Part shown: piece by piece, positions 8,759 to 17,380 of the stretch
How the letters are laid out: the number at the start of each line of letters is the position of its first letter
Position numbering within the stretch: the stretch's first letter is position 1
IMG/VR virus record: IMGVR_UViG_3300035725_000002
Coordinates: 1 to 60,894 of that record
DNA from: a virus
Direction: 5' to 3' (one strand)
Length of the DNA: 60,894 nt
The notes under the pieces: generated by a model
What the model was told of the DNA's origin: nothing
The model's input: only the letters and a program-made list of their open reading frames with translations
The model's database searches: none
Made by a program: the position numbers and the translations under genes

Positions 8759-9313
8759 ATGGCGCTACCGAACGATTACGATTCGCCGTTAGGTGAAGAG
8801 GAAGCAGAGCTAGAGATCAGGAAAGCGATTGTTGAATGCTTCCTGTCTGTGGCCGGTAATCCACGGTTCGGCTTTGACTCTGATCATGCGCATACACGGT
8901 TGCGGTATCCTGACAAAAACTCAACCTGGGAATTTGTTGCTAGTATTGTTGATCCTGACACCGCATCGGCTGATCCAACGGAACAGACGCGCCTGGTACG
9001 ATATTTCGCAGTTGCGCTTGTGGGTGTCGCACGAACGTTGAAAGAATTGACACTGCGGTACGCGATCAAGATCTCGTTTGGATTCAAAGATGTTTATGCA
9101 AGCAATGTGAATCTCAATTCAAGTGATGAGTTGACAGCTTGCTTGATGCAGTACCAAAAGTTTCTGGCCAACAACTTGAATCTTGGCCTTGATGATCGCG
9201 TGTCGCATCAGTATTTGACAACAACCAACGTGCGGTTTGTGTTGAAGGACGCACAAGGTAGCGCGGTTCAAGTTTCGGACAACACATTGAATGTTATCTT
9301 AGAGGTGTGCTAA
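8759..9313 (+). CDS. Tail terminator candidate
   Basis: 184 aa, unrecognised by motif. It lies in the place where siphoviruses encode the tail terminator that caps the tail tube, immediately before the tube gene region. Mixed alpha/beta composition. The stop overlaps the next ATG by one base (CTAATGG), indicating coupled translation. Confidence 0.55.
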   Translation: MALPNDYDSPLGEEEAELEIRKAIVECFLSVAGNPRFGFDSDHAHTRLRYPDKNSTWEFVASIVDPDTASADPTEQTRLVRYFAVALVGVARTLKELTLRYAIKISFGFKDVYASNVNLNSSDELTACLMQYQKFLANNLNLGLDDRVSHQYLTTTNVRFVLKDAQGSAVQVSDNTLNVILEVC

Positions 9314-9609
9314 TGGCTGAAGAGAAAGACAATGAACAGGTTGAGAAGAAAGACGCGGCTGACTCTGGCTTTGATGACGCGCCTACCGTGAAACTTGCTG
9401 CGAAAGCAACAGCGCCAACGTACGCTGAGCCTGACCAGCCTGATGTTGAGATCCATATCGGCGAAGAAGCTATTGTCTTTGTGCCGTCACTGGATCAACA
9501 GCAAGCCGGTTTCAAGCCGTACAGTAAGGTTGGTGAGAAGCGCGTTGATGCAACGGCTGTGCTGTTGACGCAGTATCCAGGGATCTATAAGAAGATCGCT
9601 GATAAATAA
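9313..9609 (+). CDS. Small acidic protein before the tail tube
   Basis: 98 aa from ATG 9313 (an in-frame GTG at 9307 is less likely because the ATG overlaps the previous stop). The first 45 residues are Glu/Asp/Lys-rich and disordered; the rest is a compact segment (VEIHIGEEAIVFVPS ... ATAVLLTQYPGIYKKI). No function recognised. It could be a tail tube chaperone or minor tail component. Confidence 0.6.
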   Translation: MAEEKDNEQVEKKDAADSGFDDAPTVKLAAKATAPTYAEPDQPDVEIHIGEEAIVFVPSLDQQQAGFKPYSKVGEKRVDATAVLLTQYPGIYKKIADK

Positions 9610-9623
9610 CTGAGAGGTGAATC

Positions 9624-10955
9624 ATGCCGTCACGCAGAAGAGCGGAATTAGTTCTGGCGTTACCTAATCACAGTCAGCGTCAAGCGGACTTTGAAACGCC
9701 GATTGTTGAGTCTGTGATCATTAAAGCTTGGGCCATGACAAGTGATAGTTATCCAGGAATTGATCGAGAGATTGATCGTCTGCTTAACTGTACGCTTGAA
9801 CGTCTGGTGCAAAAAGAGTTGTTGCGCCGGATCATGCGCTTCAATTTTGACTTTGAAGCGAATGGTCAGTTACTTGCTCAATTGCTTGCGTATAAGATGG
9901 GAGTTGCGGCGGCACCAACAGGTACGCAAGCGAACCAGGTTCAGACGTTCACGATGACGGCTACCAGCGGCACCTGGCGTGCGGGGATCACTATTGGACA
10001 ATACATCAAGTACACGCCTTATCTTCCTTTCGATGTGACAGCCGCGAACCTCAAAGCTGCACTTGAGAATCTGACGGCGATTGGACGCGGTAATACAACG
10101 GTCACGCTGTTGGCTGGTGTCTATACCGTCACGCACGTCAATAACCTGGCCCGCGCAGAAATGCCGGTTTACGTTACTGACGGTGTACTGTTGGCTGGTG
10201 GCACCGTTGTTGCGGCTGAGACAGTGCCAGGTGTACAGAAGAGTCATGCACTGAGTGAGATCACCACGTTTCAGCAACCGGAGTTTGGTTTCGTTGTTGG
10301 CTACCGCAACTCTACTCGCCGTCCGCGCAGATACGATTCAGTTGTTGTTGATAGTCTGCGGATTAGTGGTGCGCACGCACAGCCGCGATTGACGGCGAAT
10401 ACGTTGGTGATCGGAAGCGGGAACCTGAATGATGTCACTGGCGCTTATACCATTCCGGCTTGTACGATCTACAGGCCGATCCGCTTCAAGGATTGCGTCA
10501 TCACGATTGATGGCGTCAATTACTCTAATCAGCCGGTTACGGGTAATCCCTGGCGCAACTTCGATCTGACGATGAATTCAAACACCATCACAGATGATGA
10601 CGCGTATCCAGGTATTGATGAAGATGTTCATCGGCTTGAACGTGCTGATGAACGGCCCTGGTCACTGAACGTTGGTATTCTTGGTGAAAAGGGTGATGAT
10701 ATCTACGCACTGGCTGAAGAGAGTGCAGAGGTGGCCGTATCGTTGCAGTTGGGCCGCTCAAATGAATGCGTCATCTTCAATGTGCCGAAAGCATCAGTGA
10801 CTTTGCGCACGCCGGAAACGCAGTTTGACGGCACCGCGAAGCGTTCAATGATTCTGATCAACATCGAACCTGAAGAGATACCAGGTGATGCGACAACGCC
10901 GTACACAGTGACGGCAAAGTTTGATGAAACGGCCACGCTGTTAGCGGTTGCGTGA
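9624..10955 (+). CDS. Major tail (tube) protein
   Basis: 443 aa. It precedes the tail assembly chaperone and tape measure, the canonical place of the tube subunit, and has a strong GAGGTGAATC ribosome site. The outer parts (residues about 1-90 and 200-440) form the expected beta-rich body, while residues about 95-195 (TFTMTATSGTWRAGITIGQY and after) look like an inserted beta domain exposed on the tail surface. No sheath gene follows, so the tail should be non-contractile. Confidence 0.75.
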   Translation: MPSRRRAELVLALPNHSQRQADFETPIVESVIIKAWAMTSDSYPGIDREIDRLLNCTLERLVQKELLRRIMRFNFDFEANGQLLAQLLAYKMGVAAAPTGTQANQVQTFTMTATSGTWRAGITIGQYIKYTPYLPFDVTAANLKAALENLTAIGRGNTTVTLLAGVYTVTHVNNLARAEMPVYVTDGVLLAGGTVVAAETVPGVQKSHALSEITTFQQPEFGFVVGYRNSTRRPRRYDSVVVDSLRISGAHAQPRLTANTLVIGSGNLNDVTGAYTIPACTIYRPIRFKDCVITIDGVNYSNQPVTGNPWRNFDLTMNSNTITDDDAYPGIDEDVHRLERADERPWSLNVGILGEKGDDIYALAEESAEVAVSLQLGRSNECVIFNVPKASVTLRTPETQFDGTAKRSMILINIEPEEIPGDATTPYTVTAKFDETATLLAVA

Positions 10956-10991
10956 TCGTCTGTTAGTTGAATCGCTTTTTACCCTGACACC

Positions 10992-11035
10992 CAAGCGCAG
11001 GGACTTCTTGAGAGATCAAGTCGTTCTTGCGCTTG
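10992..11035 (+). terminator. Hairpin after the tail tube gene
   Basis: An 8-base perfect stem, CAAGCGCA (10992-10999) with TGCGCTTG (11028-11035), encloses a second small stem (GACTT...AAGTC around a GAGA loop). No T run follows, so it is more likely an mRNA 3'-end stabiliser or a weak attenuator than an efficient intrinsic terminator. It occupies the 108-base gap before the tail chaperone gene, mirroring the hairpin after the capsid gene. Confidence 0.55.
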
Positions 11036-11063
11036 TGTGCATTAACCGAAAGGAAACCTTGCT

Positions 11064-11522
11064 ATGGCTATGCCAGAAAGTACCAAGACTGATGATCCGG
11101 TTGAAGTCAAAACGAATGGCTTTGATCGCAGTCAGCTTACGAACATTGTGAAGGTTGAGGTGAGATTGCCGGTATTGTATCCGTCAACGATTCTGAAACC
11201 GTTCACGGTGTACATGCGCCTTCAAATGATTAAAGAGGCTGAGGAAGCGCAATCACAGTTTCTTGCCTTGTCTGATGATGAAATGAAGGCGGCAACACAC
11301 GAGTACGATGCAAAGATGATCTCTTTGCTGTCTACTCAAGCGCCGGAAGGATTCGCAGACTTCCCAGAGATTGACAACGATCCGAAAGCGTTGCAGCAAG
11401 CGATCTATGATTACCTATTCTATCCAGATGGTAACGATGATCAGCGTCAAGCAATGGCTTTCATCTGCCGGACACTCGCAAGCCGTTATCGGCGCGCGGT
11501 CAATCCGGTAGACTATCTTTGA
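11064..11522 (+). CDS. Tail assembly chaperone (short, unshifted product)
   Basis: 152 aa. Located between tail tube and tape measure, it is the gpG-type chaperone that coats the tape measure during tail assembly. A KPFTVYMRLQMIKEAEEAQ segment and helical remainder are typical. The frame ends in TAT-CTT-TGA (11514-11522), the same nine bases as the +1 shift site of E. coli prfB, and the +1 frame is open from there to 11949. Most copies should stop here and a fraction should extend. A second in-frame start a few codons in (ATGCCAGAAAG) is possible. Confidence 0.8.
   Translation: MAMPESTKTDDPVEVKTNGFDRSQLTNIVKVEVRLPVLYPSTILKPFTVYMRLQMIKEAEEAQSQFLALSDDEMKAATHEYDAKMISLLSTQAPEGFADFPEIDNDPKALQQAIYDYLFYPDGNDDQRQAMAFICRTLASRYRRAVNPVDYL
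11514..11522 (+). promoter_or_regulatory. Programmed +1 ribosomal frameshift site (prfB-like TAT CTT TGA)
   Basis: In the zero frame the ribosome meets CTT with TGA in the A site; sliding the peptidyl-tRNA from CTT to TTT places GAA (11521) in the A site and opens the downstream frame. The nonamer equals the bacterial RF2 shift site. The strong upstream Shine-Dalgarno spur of prfB (AGGGGG) is not present; only a weak GGTAGA lies at the right place. Most lambda-like tail chaperones use -1 shifts; +1 cases are known in SPP1- and PSA-type phages. Confidence 0.75.
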
Positions 11523-11949
11523 ACTCTTTAGAATAGTCTGTGCGCGAACGATTGATCATACTTACGCTCTGGAAGAGTTAGACGGCACCTATGACAACTG
11601 TGGAACACAATTCTGTGATCGGCCTGAAGCTGATGTTGAGCGCGGTTGTCCTGAATGCCTGGTAACTACGATGGTGCGGGAGTTGAAGGATGATTGTCTG
11701 CAAGAGTTTGAAGATCTTGCGGTGTCGAAAGATGTTAAGCTTAGTAGCTGGCCCTGGACATTTGAACGTATTCAACAGGATGTTGCAATTATTAGTAACA
11801 TTGACGCTTCTGTTAATAATCAAGGTTACAATCCTGGTTGGACAGTACGTGTAAAAAACTTAGTGAGTATCTTGCGTGATCAGCGTTACAAAGCACAACG
11901 CGCACGTATGAAAGAGATCACTGATCGTGGCAGACGAAACACAGAATAG
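11521..11949 (+). CDS. C-terminal extension of the tail assembly chaperone, reached by +1 frameshift
   Basis: About 142 codons in the +1 frame, open from the shift site to TAG at 11949; the fusion from 11064 would be about 294 aa. The first possible ATG in this frame is only at 11671 and has no good ribosome site, while the upstream 50 codons look coding, including a Cys cluster (DNCGTQFCD ... GCPECL) that could bind zinc. This is the T domain that contacts the tape measure. It overlaps the tape measure start (GTG 11927) by 23 bases. Confidence 0.8.
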   Translation, partial: ELFRIVCARTIDHTYALEELDGTYDNCGTQFCDRPEADVERGCPECLVTTMVRELKDDCLQEFEDLAVSKDVKLSSWPWTFERIQQDVAIISNIDASVNNQGYNPGWTVRVKNLVSILRDQRYKAQRARMKEITDRGRRNTE

Positions 11950-14686
11950 AGCGGAGCTTGAATACACTGCGCGGGTAAACCGTGAATCGTTTGCGCGTGC
12001 GCGCGAAGAGGTTCGCCGTGAGACTGAGCAAGCTGTAAGTCAGTCACGTCAGGCCGCGTCTACTAATGCCGGTGGTACTGATCCAGAGCTTGAGGCTATT
12101 CGCCGTGAACGTGCGGAGCGCACACGTCTCATTCAAGAGCGTAATGCTGCGCGCATCGCTGAACAGAATCAAGCACGCTTTGTTAGTGATGAAGAGTTTC
12201 GGATAATGTCACGGTTGAATGCTGCGCGCAATCGTGCTGATGAGCAAGAGATCAAAGACAAGCGCCGTGTTCGTGATGAAGTTGTTAAGCTGGCCAGTGA
12301 TAAGGCAAAAGCTGAAGAGCAAGCTTATCGGAGTGGTGCTAATCAGCCGTTGCTCTATCCTGGTTCTGGCGCTGCAAACTTCAATCTGTCTGGTGGTTAT
12401 AAGAGTAATGTTCTAGCGAGTCTGAGTCCTGAAGAATACCAGGCATTCAAAGCGTCACAAGGTGGTGGCGCTGGTGGCGGTGGCGGTGGCGGTGGCTTGT
12501 CTGGTGGTTATAATCGCTTCGCACAGCGCAGAGTGATTGCCGAAGCTGGTTATCTCTTGGGTGTGCCGGAGCTTGGTCAAGTAGGATCACTGGCCGCTTA
12601 CGGGCCTGAGTTTGCTGCGGCTGGTGCTGGCATTGCTGGTGCCGGTGCGTTAGTTGAATCTGTCAAGCTGTATAAAGAGCAACAAGATGAGTTACATAAA
12701 CTCACAACTGTTCTGCATGATACTGATCAAGCGTTTTCTCAAACCTACGCATCAGCGGAGATCTTTGCAACAACACTTGGCTTGTCAAGAGTTGAATCAG
12801 AGAAACTTGCAGAATCGTTAGCTCAGTTGAATCTCAAGGCCGGTCTGAATCTAGGGCCAGCACAAGCTGCACAACTCGGAACCGTATTCGCCGCTCACGG
12901 CCTTAGTCCTGAAGAGCAAGCATCAACACTCAAGCAGATTTCTCAAGACGCGAGCAAAGCGTTTGAGGATCTTACTGGTCTGCGCGCTGATGTGACTTTA
13001 GACAACTACGCGCGAAGTATCGGTAAGACAACCTCAGAACTAACACGAATGGAAAAGCAACAAGTGTTAGTTAATGAGTTGCTGCATCGAAGCGGTGAGT
13101 ACACCGGCGAAGCTGAAGCGCGGTTGAAGAGTTTTAGCGGTCAGTGGGAACGGTTTGTTTCAACACTGAAAGATGTTGGTGGTTCAGTTGGTCAGCAAGC
13201 GCTTTACTTTTTTAATTCGTTAGCTGAATTATCGCCTAACGCTTCAACAATCCCTAACACAAGCGATGCTTTTGGCGGCTACGCTTACCGAACAACTGTT
13301 GCTGAGTTTGATGCACAGCAAGCGGCTGAGAATCGTCGCGCGATTCAGCGAAACAAAGACAAGCAAGCTGTAGATGAGCGCGTACGTCAGCAACAGATCG
13401 CTGATCAACAGGAACGTGCCGCACTTCAGTATCGTGACTACTTCTCTGATCGTCAAAGAGAGAATATCGCGGCTGGTCGCTTTTCGGAATCCGCGCAGTT
13501 TAAGTCTGTGGTTGAACAGCGTGATCTGTTTGAAAGAGGTAAAGGCGCGTTGTCAACTGATGACGCGAAAAAGTTTGGTGATCAATTTGATGATGTCATT
13601 ACTTCCACAATGCAGAACGCGAAAGAGAAAGTATTCTCTTTCAGCAAAACGTTTCGTGATCAGTTTGGTGAGCTTGCAACGCTGGCATTAGGTGAGAAAG
13701 AGAATCCTTACGTTAAGATCTTTTCAGATGGTGAGCTTGCAGCCGCGCGTGCGCGTGAACAGTTTGGTCTGGCCGGTGATGAGGTTGTTAATAGCATCGT
13801 AGCCGCTCAGAAGGCGATGCAGAATACTGAAGTGTATGAGCTTCGTCTTAAGGACAATCTTAGCGCGGTCAAACTTGAATTTCAGGCAGCGGAGTTAGCG
13901 AAGCCATTCACTGAGCTTACGCGCGAAATGAAGAATACAATCGCTGTATTCAATCTTGAATTGAAGTCAGCGGTTGAAGGCCCGAAGCTGTTGTTTCAGG
14001 CCAGACAACTTGAGACAGGTGGTTACGCATCGGCACCTAACATCACTGGTGGCCCGTTAGGTGGCTTCAGCGGTCAGACGCTTGAGACTCTTCGCCGATT
14101 GCGTATTCAATACGGATTACAAGAAGGGATCGGTGGTGAAGAGCTTAATCACCTGATCAATCAACAGTACATTCAACTCTATCAAGGCTTGTCACCTGGT
14201 CAACGTAGAGACGTGTTTCAGTTTGGCACTTCGCGTCTTGACTTCGCTAATGCCTTTCGCGGTGAAGAGCGCTATGGCAGAGATCAGATTGAACGTCAGT
14301 TGCAGCGTAACATAGCAAACTCTGCTAATGTGCGTTTGGCTCAAACACAACTGCAAGAGTTATCCAGGCTTAGTGAAGGACAAGACAAAGATGTAACACG
14401 CAGAGCTTTCCTTGATATCACCGGCACTCTTTCACGCGAAGAGTTGACACCGGATCTGATCAAAGGAAGAGCTTCAGCTTTGCAGGAAGAGGCACGCTTT
14501 CAACGCGGACGTGAAGAGCGGGCCAGGAAAGCTGTTGAGGATACAGCAAAGTTTCAGAACGCCGTAGCCGCACAGCTTCAACAGATCGTATCGGCGATCA
14601 GTGCTCGCAACGATAAGGTGATCGTTGAGGTGCTTGATCGTACTGACACCGCGAAAGTTTCAACGCTTGGTCAAGGATTTCAATAA
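11927..14686 (+). CDS. Tail tape measure protein
   Basis: 919 aa from a GTG. It sets tail length and is ejected with DNA. The protein is almost wholly helical and charged (Arg/Glu/Ala/Gln), with a Gly run at residues about 177-191, a hydrophobic Ala/Gly segment at about 222-245 that may insert in the membrane, and long coiled coils. At about 0.15 nm per residue it predicts a tail of very roughly 140 nm. It is moderate in length for a siphovirus and contains no recognised peptidase or lytic transglycosylase domain. Its stop overlaps the next ATG (TAATGG). Confidence 0.85.
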   Translation: MADETQNRAELEYTARVNRESFARAREEVRRETEQAVSQSRQAASTNAGGTDPELEAIRRERAERTRLIQERNAARIAEQNQARFVSDEEFRIMSRLNAARNRADEQEIKDKRRVRDEVVKLASDKAKAEEQAYRSGANQPLLYPGSGAANFNLSGGYKSNVLASLSPEEYQAFKASQGGGAGGGGGGGGLSGGYNRFAQRRVIAEAGYLLGVPELGQVGSLAAYGPEFAAAGAGIAGAGALVESVKLYKEQQDELHKLTTVLHDTDQAFSQTYASAEIFATTLGLSRVESEKLAESLAQLNLKAGLNLGPAQAAQLGTVFAAHGLSPEEQASTLKQISQDASKAFEDLTGLRADVTLDNYARSIGKTTSELTRMEKQQVLVNELLHRSGEYTGEAEARLKSFSGQWERFVSTLKDVGGSVGQQALYFFNSLAELSPNASTIPNTSDAFGGYAYRTTVAEFDAQQAAENRRAIQRNKDKQAVDERVRQQQIADQQERAALQYRDYFSDRQRENIAAGRFSESAQFKSVVEQRDLFERGKGALSTDDAKKFGDQFDDVITSTMQNAKEKVFSFSKTFRDQFGELATLALGEKENPYVKIFSDGELAAARAREQFGLAGDEVVNSIVAAQKAMQNTEVYELRLKDNLSAVKLEFQAAELAKPFTELTREMKNTIAVFNLELKSAVEGPKLLFQARQLETGGYASAPNITGGPLGGFSGQTLETLRRLRIQYGLQEGIGGEELNHLINQQYIQLYQGLSPGQRRDVFQFGTSRLDFANAFRGEERYGRDQIERQLQRNIANSANVRLAQTQLQELSRLSEGQDKDVTRRAFLDITGTLSREELTPDLIKGRASALQEEARFQRGREERARKAVEDTAKFQNAVAAQLQQIVSAISARNDKVIVEVLDRTDTAKVSTLGQGFQ

Positions 14687-15123
14687 TGGCTGGTAGATGG
14701 GCCGTAGGATCGATTGCTGGTGTAAGCCTGGTTGACTCAGGTGCTCGCCAGATGCGTGTTGATGTCGTTGATGGCGAAGGCTTGAAGTCTGCGTTTGTCG
14801 GATCGTCTGTGCAAGCTCTTGATTTTACGATTCACACTCAGCTTGCTAGTCATGGTGTCAAAGGTGTTCACTTCGGAGCGCACATTGCGCTGTTGCCGAT
14901 TGACAAGCTTAATAGCATTGTTGCCGCGATTGAAGCGGCTGCGGGAAGTAACGCAACGTTCAATGTCACGCTGGCTGATTCAACTGGAAGTGATAAGGTT
15001 GATAACCTCAACGTGAATTGTGTTGTAGACTATCAGGCGAATAACGGAAAAGCTTTTCAACGCGGAGCACTGAGTAACGTCTATGTGAAAGACGTTGTGT
15101 TTCGCTTTATCGTTGTAAGTTGA
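14686..15123 (+). CDS. Tail protein of unknown function
   Basis: 145 aa, beta-rich with many small residues, no recognised domain. It begins on the last base of the tape measure stop and precedes tail fibre-type genes, so a distal-tail role is likely. Alternating hydrophobic strands (VSLVDSGARQMRVDVVDGEG) suggest a compact beta sandwich, possibly a distal tail or tip ring subunit. Confidence 0.6.
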   Translation: MAGRWAVGSIAGVSLVDSGARQMRVDVVDGEGLKSAFVGSSVQALDFTIHTQLASHGVKGVHFGAHIALLPIDKLNSIVAAIEAAAGSNATFNVTLADSTGSDKVDNLNVNCVVDYQANNGKAFQRGALSNVYVKDVVFRFIVVS

Positions 15124-15135
15124 TGGAGATCAATT

Positions 15136-15540
15136 ATGTCACGTACAAACTATGAACGTAACCGTGTGTTAGATGTTCGCTACGGCGGATCGGCGAGTTA
15201 CACAAAGCCAGGCACCGTCTACATCGCACTGTTTACGTCGATGCCTACCGTGTTAGGCAATGACGGCACTGAGGTATCAGGCGGATCATACGCACGCGTT
15301 GCCGTCACGAACAACGCAACCAACTTTCCTAACGCAAGCGCCGGAGCTAAGTCAAACGCCAACGACATCACATTTCCAGGCGCAACCGCGTCCTGGGGAT
15401 CGATTGTTGGTGTGGGTATCTATGATGCAGCGACGGTTGGCAACTTGCAAGACTTTCAAACGCTGGTTACGCCTAAGACTGTTGGCAACGGTGACGTGTT
15501 TTCACTGTCAGCCGGTCAATTGACGCTTCAATCAGCATAG
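15136..15540 (+). CDS. Tail fibre-type beta protein
   Basis: 134 aa. It matches a small phage tail protein type that reads NxVLDxxYGG near the start, a YIALFTS strand and the EVSGGSYARVAVT segment (residues about 48-60), all visible here. These proteins occur with tail tip and fibre genes and have a jelly-roll-like fold. A ribosome site (GGAGATC) lies 13 bases after the previous stop. Whether it is a receptor-binding or scaffold part of the tip is not clear. Confidence 0.65.
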   Translation: MSRTNYERNRVLDVRYGGSASYTKPGTVYIALFTSMPTVLGNDGTEVSGGSYARVAVTNNATNFPNASAGAKSNANDITFPGATASWGSIVGVGIYDAATVGNLQDFQTLVTPKTVGNGDVFSLSAGQLTLQSA

Positions 15541-15547
15541 GTGAGCT

Positions 15548-17374
15548 ATGGCCAGACAATTTGCGGTTAGTGGTTTGCGTCCGGTGCTTACCGGTGCGCA
15601 ATCGAAAGTGATTGAGTTTCCGGCACCAATGAATTGCCGGATAACTCAAATACTACTTCGCATTGCTGAAGCAAACGCAGCGGGTGATGCTGTGTTCGAT
15701 GTGAACATTGACGATGTATCAGTGTACGCATCACCAACGGATCGTGCGAAGATTGTAGCTGGTCAAACATCAGGCACCTCTGTAATTGATACTGAGGTGT
15801 CACTGAATCAGATGATTACTGTTGATCTTGATTCAGCGCCGTTAGGTGGTATCAGTGGTTTGTACGTGATCGTGCAGCTTGAAGATGCTCCCACAGTATC
15901 GCAGTACATTAAGAATCTTTATCAGCAAGCCGTGCGTCGAGATCCTACCGGCACTGAATTAACGAATGGTTCTAACTCGTTGAATTCTGGTTGCGGTGCC
16001 GGAACAACTCTTGCGGCGATTACAACTCTGGCTACAACGATCTTTACTTCAAGTGAATACACTACAACTTACGGTGCTACTAACGCTGAGTACGTTGAAG
16101 ATCTGTACCAGGCATTTTTAGCACGTCCGTCTGATGCTGGTGGTAAGTCTTTTTGGGTAGCTCAGCTTGTTGGTGGTATGACGCGTGCTGATCTGCGCGT
16201 AGCTTTTATAGGAAGCTTAGAGCACGTGAATCAACGTGTCGTTGGCTGGTGTCCTAACACGTTGCCGCTTACTAATGCGATTGATATTCAAGGTACACGT
16301 GTTGACGGTACTCCACCAACTGATAAGCAGTTTCTTCAGTACGATGTGGCTACCGGCAAAGCTCTTTGGACTTCGCTTGATTATCTTTCGAGCGTGTTTG
16401 ATTTTAAGGCTTCTGTGCGAGCGGCAACAACCGGCACACTCGCAGCTTACTCAGCGAGTGGTGGCGCACTAACAGCAACGTCTAACGGCGCACTCGCTGC
16501 GCAAGATGGTGTGACGCTGGTTGCCAATGATCGTCTGCTTGTTAAGAATGAGTCAGGCGGCAATCAAAAGTATAATGGTATCTACATCGTTACTCAGGTT
16601 GGTGATGGATCACATCCTTACATCTTGACGCGAGCGGCTGATGCTAATACATCAGCGAAAGTTACAGCGGGAATCTTTGTTCCGATCACTGAAGGCACGG
16701 CTAATGGTGATACGGTTTACTGGCTGACAACGAATGATCCGATCACACTTGATACCACGGCATTAACTTTCTCACAGTTTGGATCAAGCGGATCACCAAC
16801 GGGATCAGCCGGTGGTGATCTGACTGGTACTTATCCTAATCCAACAATAGCGAATGACGCTGTTACTTATGCGAAGATGCAGAACGTATCTGCAACTGCG
16901 CGTATACTAGGCCGTGTAACTTCTGGTGCTGGTGATGTTGAAGAATTAACACGGTCTGATGTTCTCAGTATCGTCTTTAGTGGATGCAGAGTTTCACAGA
17001 CAGGTACAGGTGGTAGTGGGATTGCTAACAATACGCCTGTTAACATTGCGTTTGGAAGTGAGGAATTTGACACTGATAGCTATCATGATAACGCTACGAA
17101 CAACTCACGCTTAACTATTCCGGTTACAGGGTATTATCGCGTTGATCTGTGCATTCACTTTACAAGCGGCCCTACAACCGGATCGCGTTTTCTGACACTT
17201 CTAGCGAATGGTGCCGTGTTGCAATTTTGTTCCGGTGCCGGTACTAATCAAGGAATGAGTCTGAGTATCATGAAGCACTTTGCAGTGAGTGACTATGTGG
17301 AAATGCAGGTGTTTCAAGACTCAGGTGGATTAGCGAATTATGATGCCTTCTTCAGTATTCATAGAGTAGGTTAA
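15548..17374 (+). CDS. Tail fibre / receptor-binding protein with DUF4214 and C1q-like parts
   Basis: 608 aa, modular. Residues about 1-115 are a beta domain; about 118-230 is DUF4214-like (repeated LYQQAVRRDPTG / LYQAFLARPSDAGG helices with SxEY and SLEH ends); about 285-400 is the common fibre domain (DGVTLVANDRLLVKNESG); about 405-470 carries the GGDLTGTYPNPTIANDAV collagen-like linker; the last 125 residues resemble a trimeric C1q/TNF-type jelly roll, probably the host-binding tip. DUF4214 in bacteria is linked to S-layer and secreted proteins and may have been acquired from a host surface protein. Confidence 0.8.
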   Translation: MARQFAVSGLRPVLTGAQSKVIEFPAPMNCRITQILLRIAEANAAGDAVFDVNIDDVSVYASPTDRAKIVAGQTSGTSVIDTEVSLNQMITVDLDSAPLGGISGLYVIVQLEDAPTVSQYIKNLYQQAVRRDPTGTELTNGSNSLNSGCGAGTTLAAITTLATTIFTSSEYTTTYGATNAEYVEDLYQAFLARPSDAGGKSFWVAQLVGGMTRADLRVAFIGSLEHVNQRVVGWCPNTLPLTNAIDIQGTRVDGTPPTDKQFLQYDVATGKALWTSLDYLSSVFDFKASVRAATTGTLAAYSASGGALTATSNGALAAQDGVTLVANDRLLVKNESGGNQKYNGIYIVTQVGDGSHPYILTRAADANTSAKVTAGIFVPITEGTANGDTVYWLTTNDPITLDTTALTFSQFGSSGSPTGSAGGDLTGTYPNPTIANDAVTYAKMQNVSATARILGRVTSGAGDVEELTRSDVLSIVFSGCRVSQTGTGGSGIANNTPVNIAFGSEEFDTDSYHDNATNNSRLTIPVTGYYRVDLCIHFTSGPTTGSRFLTLLANGAVLQFCSGAGTNQGMSLSIMKHFAVSDYVEMQVFQDSGGLANYDAFFSIHRVG

Positions 17375-17380
17375 CTCAAG

